NCBI GenBank assembly: GCA_036346225.1
Contig: JARFIW010000500.1
Span: 434,001-498,000, forward strand
DNA: 64,000 nt
Direction of reading: 5' to 3'
Source: Platerodrilus igneus
Taxonomy: Eukaryota; Arthropoda; Insecta; Coleoptera; Lycidae
Positions within the stretch are counted from its first letter, which is position 1. Each line of letters opens with the position of its first letter. Positions 35,830 to 46,550 of this stretch are shown here, piece by piece. The notes under the pieces are model-generated. The model ran no database searches, was not told the origin of the DNA, and saw only the letters and a list, made by a program, of their open reading frames with translations. The position numbers and the translations under genes are program-made.

Positions 35830-36063
35830 TACATCATCATACGTCACAAAAATCATCGGCAATCAACTCTGTAGTCCACCGTGCAATTAAGATTTCACAA
35901 GCAGAACATTTATCTAATGAACTTACCCATTTGAAAACTAGTCTTACAAAAACGGCTATCGTGACTCACATATGGGCAGAGTAATAAGCCGGCATCTGCA
36001 TCCAACACGAATCCCCAAACCACGCTGTAATTCCGACACACGATCTTTAGCAATCCTTCCATA

Positions 36064-38112
36064 TACTGGGTGGTGAATTGCTTTGGTGTACATAGGAATT
36101 TAACATGTAAAATCATACTTATGCATTTTCCTGCTTCCCTATTTATTTTACGGCAAAAGTGCAAGAGACAAATTGTTTAAAATCTAAAACTGTCTATGGT
36201 GGCTTAGTTGTCTACTACCGAAATGGTTCTTCAGGCGTATAAAATTCAAATAAGTGTCGAACAAGCTTAAGAAATCGTAATACCTATGATTCGATTTGCA
36301 AATAAATTTGACATTTTTAATTTTAATGTTTGATTAATTAGAACGAGTTTCCTGATTTAATTAAAAATGGTTTATCTGTACACGCAATAAGCAGTTTCAT
36401 GCTTCCCTGTTTATTTTACGGCAAAAGTGCAAGAGACATAATTTGTTTAAAATTTAAAACTGATCATGTTTAGTAGATAAGTTATGTGTGTTTTGATATT
36501 CGTACCGCCGTTATTTAGCCTGCAGTGGTATTCTGGCCAGGCGTTTTAGACAGACGACTACACAATGATTCGATCGCCTTCTATTGTGGCCCATACCGAG
36601 ATAAACAACTTAATGTAATGGAATATGGCCAATATACAGGTGTAAATAATTAATTTCAAAGTTTTAATAAATACATCTCAAAAATAAGCGAAAAACTGTA
36701 AACACTTAAACCAGATGTTCAAATAATACACCACTTGCCGCCGAACAAAAGCTATGTCTATCATAGAAATTTCTTCTCATGTTAGCAAATTTCCTATTAG
36801 TTATTTTCCTGCATTCATCGACAATTTTGTTTTTTAAGAATGTGTCTGACCATAAACTTTTGATTTTAAATGACCCCACAGGAAAAAGTCATTTGGTGAT
36901 ATATCGGGTGGTCGAGCTGGCCAATTTATCGGTCCACCGCGCCCTATCAATGAATCAAGAAATGTTTCATTTAGCCAAGCAATTACATCTTTTGTAAAAT
37001 GAGTAGGACAACCATCCTGCTGATATTATATATTTTCCTCAGCAAGTCCTGTAATTATCAATGGTGGGTCCAAGATCATTTTGAAGCAACTCCAAATACT
37101 TCTGACCATTAAGGCTTACCTCAATAAAAATGGTCCGATTATATGACATCCTATAGTTATCCAATCCAAGCATTCACGGTTTGTGGATATTGAGAGTGGT
37201 CGTCAATTATCAAGTGTGGATTTTGTGTGTCCCGGTATTTGTAATTCTGACGGTTTGGTTCGCCGTTTATACTAAACGTTGACTCATCGGAAAAGCAAAT
37301 GTTTTTAAGAAAGTTCCTATCAAGATTAGCCAAATCCATTATTGTTTCGCAGAATGTCATTCTTGCCAGTCCATCTCTTTCAAACATTTCTTGATGATTG
37401 CTCAATTTATATGATTTGTACTTATTTGTATCTTATCCAATATTTTTAATGCAGTTGTATAGTGTATATCCAACTCGAGACCAATTTGTCTAGCGCTAAT
37501 ATTAGGATTATTACACACTGCTGCGATAACATGTAATTCGTTGCTGTTACTGTTTTCGGCTTGAACTTCCAACACAGCTTCCTCTTGTTCGTGAAGATCT
37601 GTTGTTTTCCCAATGCAGTGCTTACATGGTTTAAAACTGAACCATACTTAGCTTGGTTAGAAATTACTTTTTGAATTGTAGCAATAGTAGGAATTGCTCG
37701 ATTGGGATAGAGATTTGCAAACATATCTCGCACTTCCCTAAAACTATATCCCGAATACTACCACTTTAAAAATAGATTTTTTCGCTTATTGTGTACAGAC
37801 AAATCATTTTATATTAAATCAGAGAACAGATTCTAATTAATCAAACGTTAAAATTATAAATGTCAAATTTATTTACAAATCAAGTCATGGGTATTACGAT
37901 TTCTTAAGCTGCTGCGACACTTAATTGAATTTTGTTCGCCTGAAGAACCATTTCGGTGCTAGGCAACTAAGCCACCATTAACAGTTTTAGATTATAAACA
38001 ATTTAAATCTCTTGCACTTTTGCCGTAAAATAAATAGGAAAGCAGGAAAATACATAAGTATGATTTTACATGTTAAATTCCTATGTACACCAAAGCAATT
38101 CACCACCCGGTA
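36064..38112 (-). mobile_element. DD41D mariner with 329-bp terminal inverted repeats
   Basis: The termini TACTGGGTGGTGAATTGC (36064) and the complement of TACCGGGTGGTGAATTGC (ending 38112) sit between TA dinucleotides (36062-36063, 38113-38114), the mariner target duplication. The inverted repeats extend to 36392 and from 37784, 329 bp each, unusually long for a mariner. A third, direct partial copy of the terminal repeat (ATGCTTCCCTGTTTATTTTA onward) follows at 36399-36467. Total length is 2049 bp. It lies inside the Penelope-like element A, whose reading continues across the TA. Confidence 0.88.
36790..37745 (-). pseudogene. DD41D mariner transposase pseudogene
   Basis: Minus strand. 37733-37640 has the helix-turn-helix start MRDMFANLYPNRAIPTIATI. 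37405-37157 is open: MSNHQEMFERDGLARMTFCE, then ICFSDESTFSINGEPNRQNY (first Asp), DTQNPHLIIDDHSQYPQTVN. Next, with shifts, IGPF, NGQKYLELLQN, ENIYYQ, then QQDGCPTHFTKDVIAWLNET (second Asp, about 37015), GRGGPINWPARPPDISPND (third Asp), FFLWGHLKSKVYGQTH to about 36840. There are 41 residues between the second and third Asp, so DD41D. Stops and frameshifts make it inactive. It would cut the terminal repeats and insert at TA. Confidence 0.85.
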
Positions 38113-38632
38113 TACACAGGGTAACAGACTGAATTGGCAAAATTCTACGTAAACACAACATCAAAACAATATATAAGCCCGCTAATAAAATTTCACAAAT
38201 ATTACCAACCCCAAAAGATTCTGAAAACAGTCTTAAAGCGCCAGGCGTATATAGTATACCTTGCAGATGCGGAGAAACAGGATGGTCAGTACAGACTAGA
38301 CTAAACGAACATAAGCGATGCTTAAGAACAAGCCAGTAAAATCACTCAGCGGTGGCCGAACACAAACATGAAACAGGTCATACCACTAACTTTGACAAGA
38401 CGAAACTAATTGCCAGAATTCCAATTTTCTACAATAGAAAAATCAGAGAATCCGTAAAAATCACTAAAAAATCTAATAATCTAAACAAAGCGATGGCTAA
38501 TACCTTTCTCCCATTTGAAAAACGAGCCTATGCTCACAAAAGTAGAACCATAAAGTTCATTGATCCGCTACAACACTCCTCTATATTCATGATCACTCAT
38601 GCATCAAGTTCCCGCCCTATATAAACTACCAC

Positions 38633-38930
38633 TTTCGCTACTTTCGCTAATTACTTTGTCACATGACACCTTTTGGCTTAAATGAACCGGTGAGTCTGCT
38701 AGTTCAGAAGTAACTTACCATACTCTTTATACTTTAACTTGTCTATTTATTATTATCATTCGTATCTTTTTTATTGTTTTTATTATTTATTTTCATTTTC
38801 TTTTCTTGTCCTGATGAAGCTGATTACAAAAGTAGACGAAACGTTGACCTTAGTTTATAAGATGACACGGTCCCATCCCGGAATCATAAATATTTATAAT
38901 AACTTTACGAGTGATTATTCTTTATACTAG
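38633..38930 (+). other. 3' untranslated end of Penelope-like element A
   Basis: Follows the stop codon of the element. It holds CCTGATGAAGCTGATTACAA, then AGTAGACGAAACGTTGAC (38810-38855), the sort of motif often seen near the 3' end of Penelope-like elements. The 63-codon frame at 38739-38930 is probably spurious. The exact end was not resolved. Confidence 0.5.
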
Positions 38931-39559
38931 GAACTAATTACTAAAAGTGGTTCCCTGTATTTTGTCTATTTGTTCTTTTGTTTCTCAAAATTCAAACAAC
39001 TAACAAAATTGCGTTAATAATTATTACATTTGGAGATTATATTCTTGCATTACTCTTATTATGTTAGACATATTTTGGTGTAGGAAAATTTACATGCATT
39101 TAAGATTGTCTTTTTCTCCTTTAATTGCGAGCTCGTATCATTTATTTTTAGTGTTTAAGGATATATTATTATTTATAGCGGCTTGGTACCGCCATGTTTG
39201 TTTAAGTTGATTAAATAAATTACGTTATTGCTACTGTTATGTTACTGTGTTCTTATATTATTTTATGTATTATTAGACAGACAAGTAAACTGTCCTTAAC
39301 TGTTGACTAACCTGTATGCTTTTTATTTCAGCAGATAAGAGTCGGATTATTAACTATCCTCATGCCCACCCCAATCTTCGGCTGAACTAGCATGGCTTTG
39401 GCTTTTCTCGTTACATTACGATAACTGGTCTTTCTTACTTGACATTTCTTTTCTTGTTGGTACTCCCTTCGGGATACGTGTTTTACCGTAACAAATTGAA
39501 CATCCCCACTCGTCTATACTCCCGAGTTATACTAAAGTTTCTAATAAATGCGAAGATAT
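38931..39559. other. No gene recognised
   Basis: AT-rich DNA. A short stretch 39340-39500 is less AT-rich, without motif. Confidence 0.4.
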
Positions 39560-40075
39560 GCCTTACACAAACGGAACACAAATGAACAACATAAAGGAAG
39601 CTAAAAAATCAATTCATCATGGGGTAGTCATTTTGAATCACGTATAAACTTGTGCAATTTTTGATCACAAACACTGAACTTTTGGCACAGCCTGGTACAA
39701 ACAAAGAGAGTAACAGTTAAAACATGTTAATTCTTCGTGGTGTCCATTCTACCTACCTGTGAAGTTGAATTGGTCACTTCAAACCACGTATAGCTGGCGC
39801 AATTTTTAAACACGCATGTTGAAATTTTGGCACTGGCCTACACAAACGTAACACGAACTAAAAAATATAGAGATTTAAAAATATATTAATTTCTCATGGT
39901 GTTCACTCCCTCTTCACGTAAAGTTGAACTAGACACTTTAAATCAGGTATAGCTGGCGCAATTTTTGAGCACAAATGGAGATTTTTTGGCAGTGTCCGAA
40001 ATATACGCATCAAATATACATTTTTTGAATTTTGTATGGTGTTCATTCTATTTTCACGCACATGATTTTAAATAA
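39560..40075 (+). repeat. Three-unit degenerate tandem repeat, about 145-160 bp
   Basis: The anchor GTATAGCTGGCGCAATTTTT and a GAAATTTTGGCAC block recur at about 39652, 39797 and 39956, with TCACGTAAAGTTGAA-like lead-ins and a TATGGTGTTCATTCTA-like end. The units are clearly related but diverged. Not the same sequence as repeat A. Confidence 0.7.
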
Positions 40076-40139
40076 CCTGATAACTAAACGATGTTGCATG
40101 TTATTGTTTAGATCATAAATTTTTCGTTAAGGTTTTACT

Positions 40140-41018
40140 TATTTATAAATAATGTTTTAAGATAGAAAAAGTTTCTTAAAGTCGTACGTATGGAGCGTTC
40201 TACTATACGGTAGTGAGACTTGGACAATTAAAGAAGTAGATAAGAAAAAGATAGAAGCTTTTGAAACTTGGTGTTATATGAGAATGTTAAAGATTAGATG
40301 GACAGATAGAGTAACAAACGAGGAAGTTCATAGAATGATAGGTGAGAAACCCTGTATGTAGAAACAATTAAAGGTCAGGAGAGATAGAATGATAGGGCAC
40401 TAGTTAAGACATGAGGGACTATTTAGTAAAGTCTTAGATTATAGACTACCAAATAAAAATAGAGTAGGAAGGCCTAGACAAAGCTATATAGTCAAATTAT
40501 TAGAGATTTAGGTTGTGAAGGGTATGTAGACTTTTTTAGACTAGCTCAGAATAGAAAAGAATCTAAAGCTGCGTCAAACCGACTTTAAGTAAAATCGAAA
40601 ACAAAAAAAAATCAGTTAACTAAATGTCACCATGACATAACTCACAATTAGTTAGCGGTCTGGCATGTTGGTAGCGATTCGTTGCTTAAGCCTTACCATA
40701 GCATATAATTTAACACTTTTCCTTTTTGAAGCGGATAACCAGGTTATATTTCATTTTCTTATACATGGTTATCATGTAAACATGTTAGAGTTCTTTAACA
40801 ACCATCAGGTTGCTAATGTCTATGTAGAGTCAGGTGGATAGGAAAAAGATAGAAGGATATAGGAAGACCTAGACCAAGCTATATTAGTAAAATTATTAGA
40901 AATTTAGGTTGTGAAGGGTAGGTAGAGCTTTGTAGATTAGCACAGAATAGAAAAGAAGTTAGAGCTGCGTCAAACCGACCTTAAGTAAGGTCGAAAACAA
41001 ATTGATGATGTATTTTAA
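40140..41018 (+). pseudogene. Non-LTR retrotransposon C-terminal fragment with duplicated tail
   Basis: Frame from about 40165: SYVWSVLLYGSETWTIKEVD, then KKKIEAFETWCYMRMLKI, RWTDRVTNEEVHRMIGEK, a stop, RRDRMIG, LRHEG and NRVGRPRQSYIVK, the same domain order as 58724-59140 but from a different subfamily. The tail ends GCGTCAAACCGACTTTAAGT at about 40572. The final block, from GGAAGACCTAGAC..AGCTATAT to GCGTCAAACCGACCTTAAGT and a TTGATGATGT end, is repeated at 40857-41010 after 260 bp of other sequence. Inactive 5'-truncated copies. Confidence 0.75.
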
Positions 41019-41033
41019 GTGTTCGATCGCTGA

Positions 41034-41265
41034 TGTGATAACTTGTGATATTATTATTAGTGTAACTGACGTTTTTTGTTGCTTAGAGCTGAGACGACGC
41101 CATATGTGGCTGTCGATGGCTCAGCATCGATGAGCGGCGAAACATCGACACATCAACTTTTACAGATCGGTCCTTCTTATATAACTAAAGCACCCGATGT
41201 AATTCTAAAATAATATTTTGCTGTCTCGCCGACGAATACATTAGCGGTTCTACATGGTGCTCGAA
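41034..41265 (+). mobile_element. Candidate LTR and primer-binding site of an LTR retrotransposon
   Basis: A 218-bp stretch begins TGTGATAACTTGTGATAT and ends GCGGTTCTACA (41251), followed directly by TGGTGCTCGAACAAGTAACC, which has the form of a tRNA primer-binding site. Inside are CTTATATAAC (41176) and an A-rich block with AAAATAATA near 41210. No downstream gag or pol can be read and no second LTR was found, so this is a likely 5' end of a truncated element. Confidence 0.42.
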
Positions 41266-41839
41266 CAAGTAACCACAACTAATCGCGCAAGAGAAAAACC
41301 ACAATCTACGGGAATCGCCATATGAAACAGTGTTTGAAAAACCAACATAATAGTAAAACTAAGTAATTGAAAAGAGGTGAAAAGAGTGACTCAAAAAGAG
41401 AAAAAAATGTAAAATTGGCAAAATAGGAAATTAAAGATTCTGTTTCAAGAGAAGAAGAAAAATAAGACGAAATATGACAAGAAGATTAGGGCACGCTCTG
41501 CATTTAGTGTAGCAAGTAGTACTCATACCACAAGAAATGGTAATGTGTAATAATTGGGCAAATAAAGGATGCACAAAACAAAATGGTCAGAAGACAATTT
41601 AGACGGTTTCGGGTGTGCAATGTGCAAATAATAAGGAGTAGCGAGTAACCTCATGTTTACTATACGACGAGTATAATATTTACTTATTTTTTCGTTTTGT
41701 ATAGTTCTTATCTAATTAAACCCGTTTCGCCGTTTAGTTTACAAATTAAGACATATACTAGTTTAGTGTCAACCGATAAAAATAAATAAATGTTTGTTTA
41801 TGGCAAATGTTTCTTAGCTACCCGATTCTGCACCCCAAA
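41266..41839. other. Unassigned sequence after the LTR-like block
   Basis: Lys/Arg-codon-rich DNA with no open frame of note. It may be a decayed gag region but nothing confirms it. Confidence 0.3.
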
Positions 41840-42450
41840 CCCATATCACGAACAATTTTTAGTATCTAAGATGTGCCAAACTCGTCGCGAAAAGCTATAT
41901 AAATACTATAAAACGAATAAAATATTCACGAACGACGATATAAAAAAAAATTCACAGACATGCAATAGGTTTTTACTGCTGCTTGCATTTTGCTCTATTA
42001 CTTCACAAAGGAGCTAGACAATAGAAACAAATAGCGTGAAAATATCAGTACATCTAATGTAGACGTACCATATACAGATTAAAAAATTATAGACCCTTTA
42101 TTTTGAAGAAAATATTTCCTCTTTAACATTTTTATTTTGACTGGTGTAGTTTTGTACAGGATTTTCAATGCCAAACGCTGAAAATACATCTACTGCCAGA
42201 ATAATATCGTTTTAAAGAAAGCTCTGCTATTACTAAAAGCTTTACGAAAATGGAATCACTTTATTGTACCATTCCTATTTAGATTCGCGGTTTTGTTTAT
42301 GTTTAAAACTATTCAACCTGTGCTTTCGCCGAGTTTGCTCAATTTGTGTAAATGACAGTCTCACGACTATTTCGATAAAACTGCTATTGCATGAAAATTC
42401 AGACACGAAAATTTTTTGTTGGTTGAAAGGGCAAACGTGCAACAATCTGT
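41840..42450 (+). repeat. Diverged duplicated segment, copy 2 (partner at 33290-33900)
   Basis: See the partner for the anchors. The overlapping 71- and 86-codon frames at 42264-42535 on opposite strands have no known motif. Confidence 0.45.
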
Positions 42451-43196
42451 GTTGTTTAAGAGTGGATATTAGACGGTGAAGACTAGATTTAAAATTTATA
42501 CCAAGTGAAAAATCATTCGTAAAAAGTGTGGGCACATGTATCTAAACAGTCACGACGGTAATGAATAAGCTATTTATTAACCTGTGTATATTTAAAATCT
42601 TTGAAAATACACGAGAAAACTACATTCAAAATTGGAAAACAAATCAAAAGGCTACCGAAAATAACGTTTAGTTAAGAACTACACTTGTTATGCAAGATTC
42701 CCAATGTACTTCTTTCGATAAATTTCGCAAAGAATAAATTACTCTGGCTAACGATATTAATCAAATCTCAGTGGCGAAAAGCTATACAAGAATTTATTTT
42801 TAGTTGTACTCTGTCTAAATAATATCTTGTAATCACGACTGCTAAGAGTACTGAAGGTAGTTTGTGAGTTAAATAGAGGAGACAGCACTGTTGAAACATG
42901 TGCGAATGTTGTGTGTGCATTTTAAGCAGTTAATTGCGTCGGTTAATATCTATATTGATATGTAAAAGCTAGAAAAGAACATGTAGTCGTCCATGTGCAC
43001 AATTAACGTAAACAATGGGATTTGTACCACATACTTACAAAATGAAACACCATTTGTGGATGGACACGAAAATTGCCAGGAGCTGTACTTTAAGCATATA
43101 GCAATGATACTTGACTGTATCCAGCAATTACATATTTCACAAGTCAGGTTGTGTCAGATAGTCACCCAAAATGAGCAGGTACAGTTTCTGCAAAGT
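42451..43196. other. No gene recognised; one 70-codon frame
   Basis: The frame at 42993-43205 (MCTINVNNGICTTYLQNETP start) is open into the edge of the solo LTR at 43201. The sequence on the other side of the LTR would join it after removal of the duplication, but I do not recognise the product and cannot tell whether it is a gene. Confidence 0.3.
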
Positions 43197-43724
43197 ATAT
43201 TGTAACAAACTTCCTTTATTCATTGTTCTTCATTGACTAAATACAAGTCTGTTTACTCGTAGGTACATTGAAATTAAAATGCACTGATGACTTACTTCAA
43301 GCTAATCACAAACAACGATACTATATCCTTTTAATTAACACTAAAAGCACTATTAATTTATATGTATTGTTAATTACTAACTGTTAGTGTCTGATTAATG
43401 TCGACCACTAGTTCTAATAATTTATATTACATAAATGTATAACATTTTAATAATCACGATTTGGTAACTTAAGACTATACTCGCACCGAACAGAACTGAT
43501 TAATCTATCGCGATGTGCGTCTTTATATACTTAATACAATTGTTCCAGATTGTTCCAACTACAAAGGAGAAGTATCTAAATTTATTCAAATAGACTTTTA
43601 AAAGGTTTCCTTTTGTAAGCTTTATAATGTCTTGAAGTGCACTTTTGTAACTGTTAATCACTTCTTTGTGCGTGGATGCGGCGTCTCATCTGAGTAAAGA
43701 TTATTTGACGTCTTGTTACAATAT
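43197..43724 (-). mobile_element. Solo LTR, 520 bp, with ATAT target duplication
   Basis: 43201-43720 has inverted ends TGTAAC / GTTACA and is flanked on both sides by ATAT (43197-43200, 43721-43724). Read on the minus strand it has a U3 of about 190 bp, a TATATAAAG, an initiator TCAGTT 32 bp downstream, and an AATAAA (43220-43215) near its end, as expected for an arthropod LTR retrotransposon. No internal region is present, so it probably arose by LTR-LTR recombination. Confidence 0.68.
43490..43530 (-). promoter_or_regulatory. Core promoter of the solo LTR
   Basis: On the minus strand TATATAAA (43529-43522) is followed by the initiator TCAGTT (43499-43494). The A of the initiator is 32 bases from the start of the TATA box, the normal pol II spacing. 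No downstream promoter element is seen. Activity is inferred only. Confidence 0.55.
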
Positions 43725-44009
43725 CTTTCTGCATACGAACTATTGGACGTTTGGCCTCATCATCACAAAGTATCGTGTATAGTGAATAACACTTGCATCT
43801 GACATCCATCTGCCATACCACTGTAGCAAACGCATTGCTTTGTGACAAATAACGAAATTCGGCTATAAAAATATGACTCGAACTAAAATGTTGTTACGTA
43901 CAATTTTGGCCCCAGAACATCTAGCCGGTAGTCCATAGTAAAAGTCAGTGAAGTACTCCGCTAGAAATCTTGTTTCGGTAAAATACCGAAAACCTCGACT
44001 GCACTAACA

Positions 44010-44135
44010 AACTGGTTGCCGACTAACTCAGTGGGACAGATGGTTAAGTGTTTGAAGAGAGTCACCGAAAGCTATCGGGTCGAAACTATGTCTTTATCAG
44101 GAATCTTGACGGCACCTAATTTCGCAAGGTTTCTA
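44010..44135 (+). repeat. Possible tRNA-like SINE head
   Basis: AGATGGTTAAGTGTTTG (44038) resembles a pol III A box and GGGTCGAAACTATG (44078) a B box, about 40 bases apart. No second copy was found in the window and no tRNA cloverleaf closes, so this is a weak call. Confidence 0.3.
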
Positions 44136-44233
44136 GGGATAAGCCCTAAAAAGAATAACAAAATGATGCCATAATCTGAGATCAGGAGAGCGATTTTCGC
44201 TTAAAAGTAACCAGAGCAATCATTAAGTACTCT

Positions 44234-45060
44234 ATTGCCTAAACATAAAACAACCCTTGCCCATAAGAACACAAACAAAAACCTATTTAAAACGATAGCT
44301 GAAGAGAAGGTTTCTATAATCAACTGCTAAATGACCTGAGGTTTCAATCACGCTTCTAAGTAGTTGCAAAAGAATGTACTACAACAAAATTGCCTAAACC
44401 TTAACCATAAGAACGCAAAAAGTACTTATTTAAAACTGCTAGTTAAAAGGAAGGTGTCTAAAATCCAATGCTAAATGACCTTGAAGCAATTTTTCTAAAT
44501 ACACCAGCCCCACATTGGGTGTCAGTGAAGCGTTTTTCTAAAATGGGCGCCAGTGAAACTGTTTTTCTTTTCTAACTGGGCTCAACTAGCCTCACGCATG
44601 GGCGCTAGTGTTACGTTTTTCTTCTTAATATATATATATCTGACTCTAGAAGTTGGGTGTCAGCAAAACGAAATCTTCCGACGTAACTAGGGGTCTATTC
44701 CTTGGGTAGAGCTATGAGAAATGGGGGGGGGGGGGGTAAGTCGAAATCTGTTGGTGGGTCATACTCAAACTAAAACAAATAGGCGCCACCAAGTCCGGAC
44801 TGATTCACGTTAATGGCATGGCATATTTCTAAGGGCGGACGTGGAGACCCAAAGAAAAAAAGATCGCCTTCGCTGACAAAAACCTGTCTTAACAGAATAA
44901 GACGCTGTTCCTGTAAGAAAGTATAATAATTAGATTAATAGAAAATTGGAACACTGTTTGTGTCCCGCAAACATACATAAAGAAATATTAAAAAGATACA
45001 ACCTGAAGTTTCAATCACGCTTCTAGGTAATTGCAAAATAATTTATTACAACAACACTGT
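44234..45060 (+). repeat. 155-bp tandem repeat, interrupted by a dispersed repeat
   Basis: Units start at 44234 and 44389 with ATTGCCTAAAC. Each has CCATAAGAAC, CTATTTAAAAC, GCTAAATGACCT, then TTTCAATCACGCTTCTA and TTGCAAAA. The second unit is cut after AATGACCTTGAAGCAATTTT, and its continuation CCTGAAGTTTCAATCACGC appears at 45001, beyond the element at 44500-44980. Confidence 0.7.
44500..44980 (-). repeat. Dispersed repeat, copy 2 (inverse of 6437-6780)
   Basis: The reverse complement matches 6437-6780 from GGGACACAAACAGTGTTCC to the CCAATGTGGGGCTGG block. This copy has about 140 bp of extra sequence (44540-44685) with GGGCGC(C/T)AGTG motifs repeated, and a run of about 14 G at 44726. It sits inside a 155-bp tandem array. 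Confidence 0.75.
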
Positions 45061-46500
45061 AACTATACCTTTATAGTAATTGAAAAATCAAATATAAACA
45101 TGTCGTTACGCTATTACACACGGGTCTTATTGCTAACTATATAGCACACTTACGTTTTCATTACAAATACATGATAGTATTAAGTATTAAATATCAAATA
45201 TATCAAAATTGATTTAACTAAAATCTTAACTTAATCACACAGACGTACTAAAGGTAAGATCAATCAGATCATGCTATGAATTATAAATGTTTATTTAATT
45301 ACAAACTCTATCTGGTAAGTTTCAGATCGATTGATAAATACCCGATGACCGATAGTTGACGAAGTTAAGGTAGATACTATAATATGCATACGGTGACTTC
45401 GCAACGCTCAACATGTTTACCTCTAACACACAGTTGTCGATCTCGGAAGCAATGTGCGCCTTAAATTGAAATTAACCAACTTGCTAAGGTATTATTCCAA
45501 CATTTGACAACTTTATCGGTTCGAAAACCTTTTTCTCAAAGATAATTAACCCACCAAAGTTACATGTTGATTGCATGTTTGGATGTTAAGCACAAAGTGC
45601 TCTAAAAATTAACCTTCCCTTCCTAAAATAAATAGAGACATCATCGGTAAACTTCGCAGAGATGAATTTATATTGCAAAGTGAAAATACCTACGTGTCGT
45701 TTTTTTCTAATATGTGGGTATGAATTTACGGATATCTTAACTAAACCAGAAACCGCAATTTTTTATTTATTTTAATCAGCACAAATCTGCCCTTGAAGTC
45801 TTCATGCCTTGCCGACGAAATCATCGTGGCGCCAACGTAATACATTATTAATCAAAACAAATGAATCATGAAACTGCAACAATTTTGATTGAAATTACCA
45901 TGGTGACATCATCTCTAACCTTTAAAAACTGACAATGAATTTGACAACTTTGAGCATGAAACATATATGATACAAAATAATTTTACCTTAGATCTAAAAT
46001 ATAGTAACTTAAAAATTATATTACTTAAAGGGAATTGTCTAATCCTATTGGTGGGATTTACTATTACAGAAACTATTAAAATGAGATATTATAAGTATTT
46101 CAAAGGAACGTCACAATATGATCGAATCAAGGAAGTTACCTAAGATCGTTATAATTAAAAAACCTTAACAAAAGTCCGATGATGCGAGCTTCATGTTAAC
46201 AGCGGCATACGGTCGTAAGGATGTCGTAAGTATTTATCTTAAAGTCAAAACTGAGACCGCTATGTGATTGTAAAAAATGACTACTAATTTATCGTGTTAT
46301 GTGTTCGAAAATACTATTTTTCTGATGGAGTCCTTATGAGTAGTAAACACGTGTAATTTTATTTTATACACAAGTTCAAACGACAATCGTACTATACAAA
46401 CACCTCGACCAAAATTAGCTAAATACTAAAATTGTCATCATCCATAAAATAACTAATTTAGCACAATGATGCGGATTAGAACTTTATCATAAGACTTGCA
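45061..46500. other. No gene recognised
   Basis: AT-rich, no frames above 60 codons. Nothing supported. Confidence 0.5.
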
Positions 46501-46550
46501 AATAAACAATTTACCAATACTGTTTTGAACGCCTGAAGAAATTTTTCTTA

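Larger units (their letters stand above)
35830..38632 (+). pseudogene. Penelope-like element A, C-terminal part, split by a mariner
   Basis: Left part 35840-36061 reads INSVVHRAIKISQAEHLSNE then LTHLKTSLTK, the connector between RT and endonuclease in Penelope-like elements. It stops at ILPY where the mariner begins. After the mariner (38113) the text continues TDxIGKILRKHNIKTIYKPA, then KISQILPTPKDS, and APGVYSIPCRCGETGWSVQT, the start of the GIY-YIG endonuclease, followed by RLNEHKRCLRTSQ, a stop, SAVAEHKHETGHTTNFDKTK and RIPIFYNRKIRES, to a stop at 38622. The YIG strand residues are deleted between GVYSIPC and GWSVQT, so the nuclease is dead. The RT domain is missing (5' truncation). Confidence 0.8.

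Noticed and set aside
42993..43205. A host exon split by the solo LTR
   Set aside because: The frame is open but matches nothing known, and both strands are similarly open on the other side of the LTR.
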